Positions 1-7,048 of a stretch of DNA of 9,255 bases are shown here, one piece after another. The stretch covers positions 1-9,255 of the forward strand of contig CAJYRH010000032.1 of NCBI GenBank assembly GCA_913776795.1, written 5' to 3'. Below the pieces are notes generated by a model that was not told where the DNA came from, did not search any database, and saw only the letters and a list, made by a program, of their open reading frames with translations. Origin of the DNA: an uncultured Pseudorhodoferax sp. GTDB taxonomy: Bacteria > Pseudomonadota > Gammaproteobacteria > Burkholderiales > Burkholderiaceae. Within the stretch, counting starts at the first letter, position 1, and every line of letters starts with the position of its first letter. The position numbers and the translations under genes were made by a program.

Positions 1-913
1 GGCTGCCGCGCCAGGCCGGGAACAGCGCGCCGTCGTACCAGGCGAGCCCGGCCGGCGCAACCGACGGCGTCCACTCCACCAGCGGCGCCTCGATGCCCGG
101 CAGCGCGCGGTACGGCGTGACGCGGGCGTACGTGTAGTCGATGCCGCCGGTCGTGAGCGGCCAGCCGTAGTTCGCACCGCGCACGATGCGGTTGAGCTCG
201 TCGCCACCGCGCGCGCCATGCTCGTGCGCATACGGCACACCGTCCACCACCACCATGCCTTGAGGATTGCGGTGGCCGCGGCTGTAGATCTCGGGCCGCG
301 CGCCCGGGGTGCCGACGAAGGGGTTGTCGCGCGGCACGCCGCCGTCGGCCTGGATGCGCAGCAGCTTGCCCAGGTGGGTGTGCAGGCGCTGCGCGTCGGT
401 GCGTTCCAGGTTGCCGTCGCCCATGCCCAGCACCAGCGTGCCGTCGGGCAGCCAGGCCATGCGCCCGCCGAAATGCTGCGTCGCCGTCTTGGCCGGCTGC
501 GAGGTGAAGACCGGCGTCACGTCGTGCAGCTGCACACCGTCGAAGCGGGCGCGCACCACCCGCAGGTGGTTGGCCTGCGGCGTGCCGTGGGCGAACGAGA
601 GGTAGAGCAGGCCGTTGCCGGCGAAGTCCGGATGCAACAGCAGGTCGAACAGTCCGGCCTGACCCACCGCCAGCACCTGCGGCAGGCCCGCCACCGGCGC
701 GCTGCGCAAGGCGGGCTGGCCATCTGCGCCGGGCTCGACCACGCGCAGCCGGCCAGGTCGTTCGGTGACCAGCATGCGCCCATCGGGCAGGAAAGCCAGG
801 GACCACGGATGCACGAGGCCGGCGACCACGGTGTCCACGCGGTAGCCGGCCGCCAGCGCCTGGCCCGGGAACAGCAGGGCCATCGCCAGGCCCACCCACA
901 CTTGTCGCATCAT
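1..913 (-). CDS. PQQ-dependent sugar (aldose/sorbosone-type) dehydrogenase, 3' end cut by window edge
   Basis: A minus-strand frame open from ATG at 913 to the left edge (about 304 residues seen, no stop). The protein begins with a short basic stretch and a hydrophobic segment ending in ALA at about residues 19-21, a plausible Sec signal peptide, so it should be periplasmic. The mature part reads as a six-bladed propeller of the soluble glucose/sorbosone dehydrogenase family (YliI-like): HPWSLAFLPDGRMLVTER near 35-52, QHFGGRM near 146-152 carrying the presumed catalytic His, LGKLLRI near 181-187, GHRNPQG near 213-219, and HEHGARGGDELN near 229-240, then NYGWP. Known members oxidise aldoses using PQQ with Ca2+ and pass electrons to the respiratory chain; the substrate here cannot be read from the sequence. 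Two adjacent ATGs (913 and 910) are possible starts and neither has a clear Shine-Dalgarno. The gene is divergent from the membrane-protein gene at 943. Family assignment is firm; exact specificity is not. Confidence 0.9.
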   Translation of the reverse strand, partial: MMRQVWVGLAMALLFPGQALAAGYRVDTVVAGLVHPWSLAFLPDGRMLVTERPGRLRVVEPGADGQPALRSAPVAGLPQVLAVGQAGLFDLLLHPDFAGNGLLYLSFAHGTPQANHLRVVRARFDGVQLHDVTPVFTSQPAKTATQHFGGRMAWLPDGTLVLGMGDGNLERTDAQRLHTHLGKLLRIQADGGVPRDNPFVGTPGARPEIYSRGHRNPQGMVVVDGVPYAHEHGARGGDELNRIVRGANYGWPLTTGGIDYTYARVTPYRALPGIEAPLVEWTPSVAPAGLAWYDGALFPAWRGS

Positions 914-942
914 CGGGGCAGTATGGAACAGCGGCACGGCAC

Positions 943-1434
943 ATGACATCGACAAGCCCCTCCACGGCTGCGGCCATCACCCTGCCGCGGCGCTGGCCCC
1001 GGCACCTGCTGGCGCTGGCGGCAGCCTGGCTGGTGGCAGCGGCCTGGGGCTCCGTGGTGCAGACGCAGTTCAACCTGCAGGCGCTGGTGGGGCTCGACGT
1101 GCCGGTGCCGCCCGGCCTGCGTGCGCTGACCACGCTGCAGGACCTGGCGGGCTTCGCGCCGGTCTACGCCGGCATCCTGGCCGCCGGCTGGTTGCCTGCG
1201 CTGGGCCTGGCGGCCTGGCTGGCACGGCGCTGGTCGGCCGCGCGCACCACCCTCTTCACGGTCGCCGCGGGCGTGGGCATGGTGGCCGCCGTGCGCGCGG
1301 TGGACGCGTTCGCGCCCATGCCGGTCTTCATCGATGCCACTCGCGGCTGGTCCGGGTTGCTGGGCATGGCGGCGGGCGCTGCGCTGGGCGGCTGGCTGTA
1401 CGCGCAGATCTCTGCACACCGAACGCGGGCATGA
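943..1434 (+). CDS. Small four-helix inner-membrane protein, function unknown
   Basis: 163 residues. I do not recognise a named family. Hydrophobic segments at about residues 21-39, 70-94, 102-120 and 136-154 suggest four transmembrane helices. A short basic N-terminal tail (RRWPR at about 16-20) and a basic C-terminal tail (HRTRA) would both sit in the cytoplasm under the positive-inside rule. Between helices 1 and 2 lies a roughly 30-residue loop (QTQFNLQAL, VPVPPGLRAL) that would be periplasmic. Codon use matches the neighbours (strong GC at third positions), and the plus frame makes a sensible membrane protein while the overlapping minus frames give Arg/Pro-rich shadow sequence. The start at 943 is only 29 bp from the start of the divergent sugar dehydrogenase, and the stop lies 34 bp from the convergent end of nitH. 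No clear Shine-Dalgarno is seen. A link to either neighbour is not shown by the sequence. Confidence 0.75.
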   Translation: MTSTSPSTAAAITLPRRWPRHLLALAAAWLVAAAWGSVVQTQFNLQALVGLDVPVPPGLRALTTLQDLAGFAPVYAGILAAGWLPALGLAAWLARRWSAARTTLFTVAAGVGMVAAVRAVDAFAPMPVFIDATRGWSGLLGMAAGAALGGWLYAQISAHRTRA

Positions 1435-1468
1435 CGCTGCAGCCGATGGGCGCCGTCGGCGCGACCCT

Positions 1469-2779
1469 TCAAGCGAGCGCTGGCTTGAGCTGCACCTCCG
1501 CGGGCTGGCTCCGCAGCGGCTCGGCCGCACCGAGGGCCGCCCGCCGCTGCGCAATGCGCTCGGCCAGATAGGCCGCATCGCGCGCCACGCCGCTGAAGCG
1601 CCCCGAACCCCAGGTGTGCAGCCAGGGCAGGCCCAGGAAGTACAGGCCGGGCACCGCCGTCACGCCACGCTGGTGCACCGGGTGCCCGCGGCCGTTGAAC
1701 ACCGGCGCGTCGAGCCAGCCGAAGTCGGGCGCGAAGCCGATGCACCAGACCACGCTGGTGATGCCCGATGCCGCCAGCGACAAGGTGGCGCGCTCGCCCG
1801 CGGGTTCCCACACGGGCGTGTAGCTGCTGGCCGGCGGTGCCGCGATGCCTTTGGCCGCGATGTACTGGTCGATGGACGCGTTGATGCCGTTGTAGGTGCG
1901 GTCGGCCTGGTCCAGCACGTCCTTCAGGCGCGGCGCGAAGCGCAGGGTGTCGGCATCAGCGTCTAGGCCTTCGAGCACGCCGTAGAGTTCCATGCCTTCC
2001 CTGGCGAAGCGGCGCAGGTCGATGTCGCGCCCGCCGTCGCGTCCCGTCACGTAGTGGTTGGTGTTGTCGCGCACGCCCTCGCGCAGCGGGTGCTGGGTCA
2101 CCGGCATGTCGTAGTAGCCCATGTCGGCCAGCCAGTCCACCACGTCGCGGCCGCGGTAGAAACGCGCGCAGCGCGGCGCATCGCCCACGGCCAGCACGAC
2201 CTGGCGCCCGGCCAGGTGCAGGTCTTCGGCGATCTGCGCGCCGCTCTGGCCCGAGCCCACGACCAGCACCTTGCCGGGCGGCAGCTGGCCGGCGTTGCGG
2301 TAGTCGGCCGAGTGGATCTGGCGCACGCAGGCCGGCAGGCGTTCCGCCAGGCGCGGCACGATGGGCTGGTGGTAGCCGCCCGAGGCCACGACGACCTGGC
2401 GCGCGAAGCAGACACCCTCGCTGCTGCGCACCTCGAAGCCGCCGGCGACGGGCCTGATCTGCTGCACGGCCACGCCTTCGCGCAGCGGCGCGTCCACGGT
2501 CTCCTTGAAGGCCGCGAGGTACGCGACGATCTGGGCCTTCTTCATGAAGCCATGCGGATCGTCGCCGGCGTAGGGATGGCCAGGCAGCGCGCACTGCCAG
2601 TTGGGCGTGACCAGGCAGAAGTTGTCCCAGCGCTGCGTGCTCCAGCTGTGCAGGGCGCGGTGCTTCTCGAACACCACATGGTCCAGGCCCTGGGCCTGCA
2701 GGTAGTGGCTCAGCGACAGGCCGGCCTGACCGCCACCGACGATGACGACCTCGTGCTGGGGGATGGTGGAAGTGGGCAT
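1469..2779 (-). CDS. nitH: FMO-like FAD/NAD(P)H flavoprotein, MSMEG_0569 family (NitH of Nit1C)
   Basis: 436 residues, last gene of the cluster. An N-terminal FAD-binding Rossmann motif, VVIVGGGQAG at residues 11-20, is followed by an acidic strand end (FEKH, 37-40). A second dinucleotide motif, VVGSGQSG at 173-180, should bind NAD(P)H. Between them is IHSADYRN at 155-162, resembling the fingerprint region of flavin-containing monooxygenases. Near the C-terminus GLYFLGLPWLHTWGSG (378-393) is the late FAD-contact region. This architecture indicates an NAD(P)H-dependent flavin monooxygenase or related oxidoreductase in the cytoplasm; the substrate is unknown. The start at 2779 is preceded by GGAGAA at a suitable distance and lies 16 bp after the stop of nitG. 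The frame stays open far upstream to about 4453, but that extension is antisense or out-of-frame shadow across other genes. In Pseudomonas Nit1C the corresponding last gene encodes a predicted flavin monooxygenase. Confidence 0.92.
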   Translation of the reverse strand: MPTSTIPQHEVVIVGGGQAGLSLSHYLQAQGLDHVVFEKHRALHSWSTQRWDNFCLVTPNWQCALPGHPYAGDDPHGFMKKAQIVAYLAAFKETVDAPLREGVAVQQIRPVAGGFEVRSSEGVCFARQVVVASGGYHQPIVPRLAERLPACVRQIHSADYRNAGQLPPGKVLVVGSGQSGAQIAEDLHLAGRQVVLAVGDAPRCARFYRGRDVVDWLADMGYYDMPVTQHPLREGVRDNTNHYVTGRDGGRDIDLRRFAREGMELYGVLEGLDADADTLRFAPRLKDVLDQADRTYNGINASIDQYIAAKGIAAPPASSYTPVWEPAGERATLSLAASGITSVVWCIGFAPDFGWLDAPVFNGRGHPVHQRGVTAVPGLYFLGLPWLHTWGSGRFSGVARDAAYLAERIAQRRAALGAAEPLRSQPAEVQLKPALA

Positions 2780-2795
2780 GGCGGTTCTCCGGGGT

Positions 2796-3086
2796 TCAGG
2801 CAGGGGTGAAGGACAGAACGCGCACCTGCGCGTCGGGGCGGTCGGCGAAGGCCGCAGCGCGGGCTTCGGTGTCGGCCAGCTGGTCGAGCGCGGCCGAGCA
2901 GGCGAAGCCGTACCTGGCCTCGACACGCGCGCTCGCGATGGCCGTGGCCTCGCGTGCGCGGCGCAGGAAGTCGGCCAGCGCGTAGTCCTGGCCGGGGGTG
3001 AAGAAGTCCTCGATGACCAGCGACGGCGAGTAGGCGAGGCTCTCGCTGGCGTCGGGCCAGCGCAGGCGGTAGTGCATGGCGGGCAT
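2796..3086 (-). CDS. nitG: MSMEG_0570-family nitrogen-starvation-associated small protein (NitG-like)
   Basis: 96 residues. The sequence starts MPAMHYRLRWPDA, then SPSLVIEDFF at about 21-30, YALADFL near 35-41 and ARYGFACSAALDQL at about 57-70. This matches my memory of the MSMEG_0570 family, a short conserved protein found only beside Nit1C-type genes. No enzymatic motif, signal peptide or membrane segment is visible, and one cysteine (C63) lies in the most conserved-looking segment. Its biochemical role is unknown; an accessory or scaffold role for one of the cluster enzymes is possible but is only inference. The start at 3086 has a GAGAG Shine-Dalgarno-like stretch and lies 13 bp after the glycosyltransferase stop; an in-frame ATG at 3077 is a weaker alternative because it loses the conserved N-terminus. 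The symbol nitG follows the Pseudomonas naming, and my recall of that correspondence is less firm than for nitC or nitD. Confidence 0.87.
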   Translation of the reverse strand: MPAMHYRLRWPDASESLAYSPSLVIEDFFTPGQDYALADFLRRAREATAIASARVEARYGFACSAALDQLADTEARAAAFADRPDAQVRVLSFTPA

Positions 3087-3099
3087 GTCGTGCTCTCGT

Positions 3100-4266
3100 T
3101 CAGGCAGGGATGGGTTCCAGCACGCGCTGGTACCAGGCTTCGTGCAAGGCGGCGCTGCGGGCCCAGCTGTGGGCCACGCAGACGGGCGGCGGCGCGGCCA
3201 GGCGCGGCTGCGCCAGTGCGTCGTCCAGGCCCGCGGCCATGGACGGCACGGACTCGGGATCGCACCAGGCCACGGCCGGCGTGCCGTCCAGCGTCTCGGT
3301 GAAGGGAGGCCGCCGCGAGACCAGCACGGGCGTGCCGCAGGCCAGGGCCTCGAGCGCGGCCAGGCCGAAGCCTTCGACCAGCGAGGGCATGGCCAGCACA
3401 TCGGCGCGGCGCATCAGTGCGGGCAGCAGCGCGTCGGGCAGCGGGCCGGTGCGCAGCACGGCCTGCTGCGGGCCTTCGGCCAGGCCCTCCTCTCGCAGCG
3501 CGGCCTGCCAGTCGCGCCGCGCGGCGCCATGGTCCAGCATGCTCGCGCCACCGGCCACGACCAGGCGGGCATCCGCCCAGGCCACGTTGTCGGCGCGCCG
3601 CTGCGCGAAGGCCCGCAGCAGCCGCACCGTGTTCTTGCGCGCCTCCACGCCACCGACCAGCAGCACCACCGGGCCGGTGGCCGCGGGCAGGCCCAGGGCG
3701 GCGACGGCCGCGGCATCGCCAGGCGCGGGTGCGGGCCGGTAGCGCTGCAGGTCCACGCCGTTGAACATGCGCTCGGCCGGCCGCACCAGGGTGTCGCGGA
3801 AATGCCGGCACCAGCCGTCGCTGACACAGGCCACGCCGTCGGCAGCGCGCCAGGCGCGCTCCTGCCAGCGGTTGAGCAACGGCTGGCTGAAGTCGTCCAG
3901 GTGGTGCACCGTGCGCAGCCAGGGCGGCAGCCGGTAGCCGGCCTCGCGCAGCAGCGCGAGCGCGTTGCCCGACAGGCTGTCCTGTGCGTGCATCAGGTCG
4001 AAGCCGCCGCGTGCGATCAGCGGGGGCAGGGCTTGGACCAGCGCATCGATGCGCTGCGCGACCTGGGCCACGAGGTCGCCCTGCAGTGCCGGCAGTGCGA
4101 TGGTCTCGACCGGAAAGCGCACGGTGCGGAACAGGCGTTCGCCGGGCTCGGCCGAGGCGATCACGGTCACCGCATGGCCGCGCCGTCGCAAGGCCTCGGC
4201 CAGCTCCAGCGTGTGGACCACGCCACCGCGCGGACGCACGGAATGGGTCAGCAGTGCGATCCTCAT
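3100..4266 (-). CDS. GT4-type glycosyltransferase, MSMEG_0565 family
   Basis: 388 residues with a GT-B fold layout. The N-terminal acceptor domain begins MRIALLTHSVRPRGGVVHTLELA, where the Gly-rich loop at 14-15 is typical of GT4 enzymes. The C-terminal donor domain has VVLLVGGVEARKN at about 200-212 with the Arg/Lys pair (R210, K211) expected to contact the donor diphosphate. It also has the E-x7-E motif at E298 to E306 (PSLVEGFGLAALEALACGTP) of retaining nucleotide-sugar transferases. It should move a sugar from a nucleotide-sugar donor to an acceptor made by the cluster; neither sugar nor acceptor can be read here. The ATG at 4266 overlaps the TGA of nitF as ATGA, and CGGAGGG lies just upstream, so translation is probably coupled. 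This type of gene is, as I recall, found in mycobacterial and many proteobacterial Nit1C clusters but not all. Cytosolic; no membrane segment. Confidence 0.9.
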   Translation of the reverse strand: MRIALLTHSVRPRGGVVHTLELAEALRRRGHAVTVIASAEPGERLFRTVRFPVETIALPALQGDLVAQVAQRIDALVQALPPLIARGGFDLMHAQDSLSGNALALLREAGYRLPPWLRTVHHLDDFSQPLLNRWQERAWRAADGVACVSDGWCRHFRDTLVRPAERMFNGVDLQRYRPAPAPGDAAAVAALGLPAATGPVVLLVGGVEARKNTVRLLRAFAQRRADNVAWADARLVVAGGASMLDHGAARRDWQAALREEGLAEGPQQAVLRTGPLPDALLPALMRRADVLAMPSLVEGFGLAALEALACGTPVLVSRRPPFTETLDGTPAVAWCDPESVPSMAAGLDDALAQPRLAAPPPVCVAHSWARSAALHEAWYQRVLEPIPA

Positions 4267-5297
4267 GGGGCCCTCCGCGCTTCGACGCCGGCGGCGATGA
4301 AGGGCTGCTGCGCGAGGTCCCAGAGCGGCACGCGCGCATCGCCGAGCTGCAGGGCCAGCACGCTGCCGCGGTGCACGGTGCCCACATCGGCGCAGGCGAT
4401 GCCGCGCGCGGCGAAGCGGGCGAGGGTCTCCTCGGCCTGGGCCGGCCGCACACTGAGCACGTAGCCGAAGCTCGGGAAGGCCGTGAGCCAGCGCAGGCGC
4501 AGGGCCGCGCCTTCGGGGTCGGACCAGTCCGGCACGCTGGCCGGACGGGGCAGGCGGGCCAGATCGACCGTGGCGCCCACGCCGGAGCATTCCAGCAACA
4601 TCAGTGCCGTGCCCAGCACGCCGGCCATGCTGATGTCCTTGCCGGCATCGACGAGGCCGGCCTCCGCCAGCGCGGGCAGCAGCGCCATGTCGCCGCGCAA
4701 GCGCTCGGCCGGCGCCGGGGTCGAAGCGTTCCAGAACGGCGCATCGCCCTGCCACTGGCCGCGCAGATCGACGGCCACGAGCAGGCGGTCACCAGCCTGG
4801 GCGGCGAAACTGCTGATGAGCCGCTGGGCCCGGCCCAGCACGGCCACAGCCAACTGGCCGCGGGCGGCGCGCCGGTGGGTGGGGCCGCCGACCAGGGGCA
4901 CCCCGTAGCGCTCGGACGCCGCGCGCATGCCGGCCAGCACCTCGCGGCCCTGCTCCGCACTGCCGGCCCACAGCGCATCGACCACGGCCAGCGCGCGGCC
5001 GCCCATGGCCGCGATGTCCGACAGGTTGACCATGACCGCGCTGTAGCCCGCGAACCAGGGCTGCTGTTCGACGAAGTCCTGCACCAGGCCTTCGATGGCC
5101 AGCAGCAGGTGGCCCTCGCCTCCCGAGGCGTCGGGCAGCACGGCGCAGTCGTCGCCGTTCGGCACCGCCGTGGCGAAGGCCGTCGGCGCCAGCTGCGGCA
5201 GCACGGCCGCGATGTCGCGCTTGTGCGCAAAGCCGCGGCTCGCGCGCAGCGCGCCGGCCAGCTGTTCCAGCATGGTCGTTTCAAGAATCGCGCTCAT
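4263..5297 (-). CDS. nitF: AIR-synthase (PurM)-like ATP-binding protein, Sll0787 family (NitF)
   Basis: 344 residues with the two-domain layout of the PurM/ThiL/SelD superfamily. PNGDDCAVLP at 46-55 is the Asp-rich nucleotide/Mg2+ motif, and NLSDIAAMGG at 91-100 is the second conserved metal/ATP segment. GVPLVGGPTHR follows at about 132-142, and KDISMAGVLGT at 220-230 begins the C-terminal domain. Superfamily members activate a substrate carbonyl or amide oxygen with ATP for ring closure or amination, so an ATP-dependent cyclisation or condensation on a pathway intermediate is the reasonable guess. It is not purine PurM itself, because the context and motifs fit the Sll0787 subfamily. The start at 5297 overlaps the stop of nitE as ATGA and has CGGAGG upstream. 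Its own stop overlaps the glycosyltransferase start in the same way. In mycobacteria the acetyltransferase and this domain occur as one fused protein (MSMEG_0567), which fits the tight overlap seen here. Confidence 0.92.
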   Translation of the reverse strand: MSAILETTMLEQLAGALRASRGFAHKRDIAAVLPQLAPTAFATAVPNGDDCAVLPDASGGEGHLLLAIEGLVQDFVEQQPWFAGYSAVMVNLSDIAAMGGRALAVVDALWAGSAEQGREVLAGMRAASERYGVPLVGGPTHRRAARGQLAVAVLGRAQRLISSFAAQAGDRLLVAVDLRGQWQGDAPFWNASTPAPAERLRGDMALLPALAEAGLVDAGKDISMAGVLGTALMLLECSGVGATVDLARLPRPASVPDWSDPEGAALRLRWLTAFPSFGYVLSVRPAQAEETLARFAARGIACADVGTVHRGSVLALQLGDARVPLWDLAQQPFIAAGVEARRAP

Positions 5298-5872
5298 GAC
5301 GGCCTCCGCGGCGAGACCACGAAGCCGGCGTACGGGGTGTCGCAGGGCGGGTAGTGCGCGAGGTCGGCGCGCATCAGCGCGTGCATGCGGCCGTGCAGCA
5401 CCATTTCGTCCAGCACCTGCCAGTGCAGGCGCTCGAACAGCGGCACGTTCTGCGCCTGCACATGGGCCAGGAACTCGCGGCAGCCCAGCGCGTGCGCGCT
5501 GCTGACGGCCAGCCGGATCAGCTCGGTGCCCAGTGCGCTGCTCTGGCGGAACGCGCGCCGCACCGCCAGGCGGGAGCCCCACCACAGGCCGGGCGAGGCT
5601 TCGTGGATGCGCACCGTGCCCACCATCTGGTAGGCCTCGCCGGCCAGCACCGACAGCGCGACCAGGGTGTGCAGGCTGGGTTCGCCGTCGATGGCATCGC
5701 GGTCGTCGCCCCCTCGTCCGCCAAACAGGCCCTGCTCGGTGCAGAACACCTGGTGGCGCAGCGCAGCCGCCTCGCGCAGCATCCAGCCATCGCTGGCCCA
5801 TTGCACGCGGAAGGCCTGGGGCCGGTAGTCGGTGGCGAGGTCGCACCAGGGGATGGCGTGGGCGGTGAACAT
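5294..5872 (-). CDS. nitE: GNAT-family N-acetyltransferase, MSMEG_0567/Sll0786 family (NitE)
   Basis: 192 residues. The N-terminal part contains LRHQVFCTEQGLF at about 38-50, like the R-x-V-F-x-x-E-Q segment of acyl-homoserine-lactone-synthase-like and related GNAT proteins. VGTVRIHE at 84-91 is the central strand, and RLAVRRAFRQSSALGTELIRLAV at 101-123 holds the acetyl-CoA pyrophosphate loop (RQSSALGT). ALGCREFLAHVQAQNVPLFERLHWQV at 128-153 is the typical late GNAT strand-helix. It should acylate an amine or related group of a cluster intermediate in the cytoplasm; the acyl donor and acceptor are not determined. The start at 5872 is supported by AAGGAGA spaced about 7 bases, which overlaps the TGA of nitD 11 bp upstream. 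The stop overlaps nitF (ATGA). In actinobacteria this domain is fused to the AIR-synthase-like domain, supporting a physical partnership with NitF. Confidence 0.93.
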   Translation of the reverse strand: MFTAHAIPWCDLATDYRPQAFRVQWASDGWMLREAAALRHQVFCTEQGLFGGRGGDDRDAIDGEPSLHTLVALSVLAGEAYQMVGTVRIHEASPGLWWGSRLAVRRAFRQSSALGTELIRLAVSSAHALGCREFLAHVQAQNVPLFERLHWQVLDEMVLHGRMHALMRADLAHYPPCDTPYAGFVVSPRRPS

Positions 5873-5883
5873 GGGCGTCTCCT

Positions 5884-7023
5884 TCAGACGGCCAGCGGCG
5901 CTTCGTACCGAGACAGCGTGGAGCAGGCCGCGCAGCGCCCGCAGCCGGCCTTGATGTCCGCCGCGCGCACGCCGGCCTCGGCCACCATCGCGCCCAGCGG
6001 CTCCAGCACGCTGCGCATGAACTCCGGCGAGGGCGCGGCGCGGTCCTCCAGCGGCGTGCCGCTGATCGGCACGAAGGGCACGACGAAGGGGTAGACGCCG
6101 AGGTCCAGCAGGCGCCGGCTGGTGGCCAGCAGGGTCTCGGCGCTGTCGCCCAGGCCGGCCAGCAGGTAGGTGCTGACCTGGCCGCGGCCGAACACGTCCA
6201 CAGCCGCGGCGAAAGCATCCCAGTAACGCGCCATCGGCACCTCGGCCTTGCCGGGCAGGATCTGGCGGCGCAGGTCGTCGCCGATCACCTCCAGGTGCAT
6301 GCCCAGCGTGTCCACGCCGGCGTCCTTGAGGCGCTGGAACCAGGCGTCGGTGTCGGGCGGCTCGCACTGGGCCTGCAGCGGCAGGTCGACGGCGGCGCGG
6401 ACGGCCTGCGCGCTCTCGCACAGGATGAGCGCGCCGCGGTCGGGCGTGGGCGGCGTGCCGGTGGTCATGACCATGTGCTTCACACCGTCCAGTTCCACCG
6501 CGGCCTTGGCGACCTCCGCGAGCTGCGCGGGTGTCTTGCGCGCGATGGTGCGGCCGGCCGCCAGCGACTGCCCGATCGCGCAGAACTTGCAGGCCTTGCG
6601 CCGGCTCTCGTAGCGGATGCAGGTCTGCAGCACGGTGGTGGCCAGGACGTCGGCGCCGTGCAGCGTGGCGATCTGGTGGTAAGGGATGCCCTCGGCCGTC
6701 TGCAGGCCGTAAAAGTGCGGCGCACGCGGAAAGGCGATGCTGGCGATCGGGATGCTGCCGCGCCGCAGCAGGCTGCGGCCGTCCGGCCCGGGCGCGTCGG
6801 CCACGAAGGGCGAGCTGAAGGCCGTCGCCGTGTGCACCGGCACCATCAGCGTGACGCCGTCCACCGTCACGGCCTTGTGGTCCGACTGGCCGGCACCGCC
6901 GCGCCGGCTGGCAGCGCCCGCGCCGGGGTCGACCAGGCGCAGGCCCTGGCTCTGCAGCTCGGTCATCAGCTGGCGCGTGCGTTCGGAAGAAGCGTCGACA
7001 AGGTCGAGGACGGCGGTGTTCAT
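5884..7023 (-). CDS. nitD: Radical SAM protein, MSMEG_0568 family (NitD)
   Basis: 379 residues. The probable 4Fe-4S/SAM site is TCIRYESRRKACKFCAIGQ, with C135, C145 and C148. The spacing is C-x9-C-x2-C, unlike the canonical C-x3-C-x2-C, and as far as I recall it is typical of this family. MVMTTGTPP at 184-192 is in the position of the GGE-type SAM-binding strand, and GMHLEVIGDDLRRQILPGK at about 241-259 resembles the BioB/LipA-like barrel. The C-terminus carries a second triplet, CGRCAAC (C361, C364, C367), which could bind an auxiliary cluster. The enzyme should start radical chemistry on a small substrate through a 5'-deoxyadenosyl radical; the reaction is unknown. The start MNTAVLDLV at 7023 has GGAG upstream and lies 25 bp after the nitrilase stop. 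An in-frame upstream start at 7125 would overlap the end of the nitrilase gene and gives unlike-family sequence, so I reject it. Confidence 0.94.
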   Translation of the reverse strand: MNTAVLDLVDASSERTRQLMTELQSQGLRLVDPGAGAASRRGGAGQSDHKAVTVDGVTLMVPVHTATAFSSPFVADAPGPDGRSLLRRGSIPIASIAFPRAPHFYGLQTAEGIPYHQIATLHGADVLATTVLQTCIRYESRRKACKFCAIGQSLAAGRTIARKTPAQLAEVAKAAVELDGVKHMVMTTGTPPTPDRGALILCESAQAVRAAVDLPLQAQCEPPDTDAWFQRLKDAGVDTLGMHLEVIGDDLRRQILPGKAEVPMARYWDAFAAAVDVFGRGQVSTYLLAGLGDSAETLLATSRRLLDLGVYPFVVPFVPISGTPLEDRAAPSPEFMRSVLEPLGAMVAEAGVRAADIKAGCGRCAACSTLSRYEAPLAV

Positions 7024-7048
7024 GGGCGGGGCTCCGAACGTGGGGATG

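Noticed and set aside
218..946. Plus-strand ORF opposite the sugar dehydrogenase.
   Set aside because: His/Arg/Ala/Gln-rich antisense shadow with no family likeness; the minus strand shows clear propeller motifs.
1450..1462. GCGCC-GTC-GGCGC hairpin between the convergent membrane-protein gene and nitH as a terminator.
   Set aside because: The stem has five pairs, a three-base loop and no T-tract on either strand; such short GC stems are common here.
1469..4453. A very long minus-strand open frame (994 codons) covering nitH and continuing upstream through nitG and the glycosyltransferase.
   Set aside because: Only the part from 2779 to 1469 reads as a protein family. The upstream extension is Arg/Pro/Ala-rich frame-shifted sequence over two well-supported genes, a usual effect of high GC.
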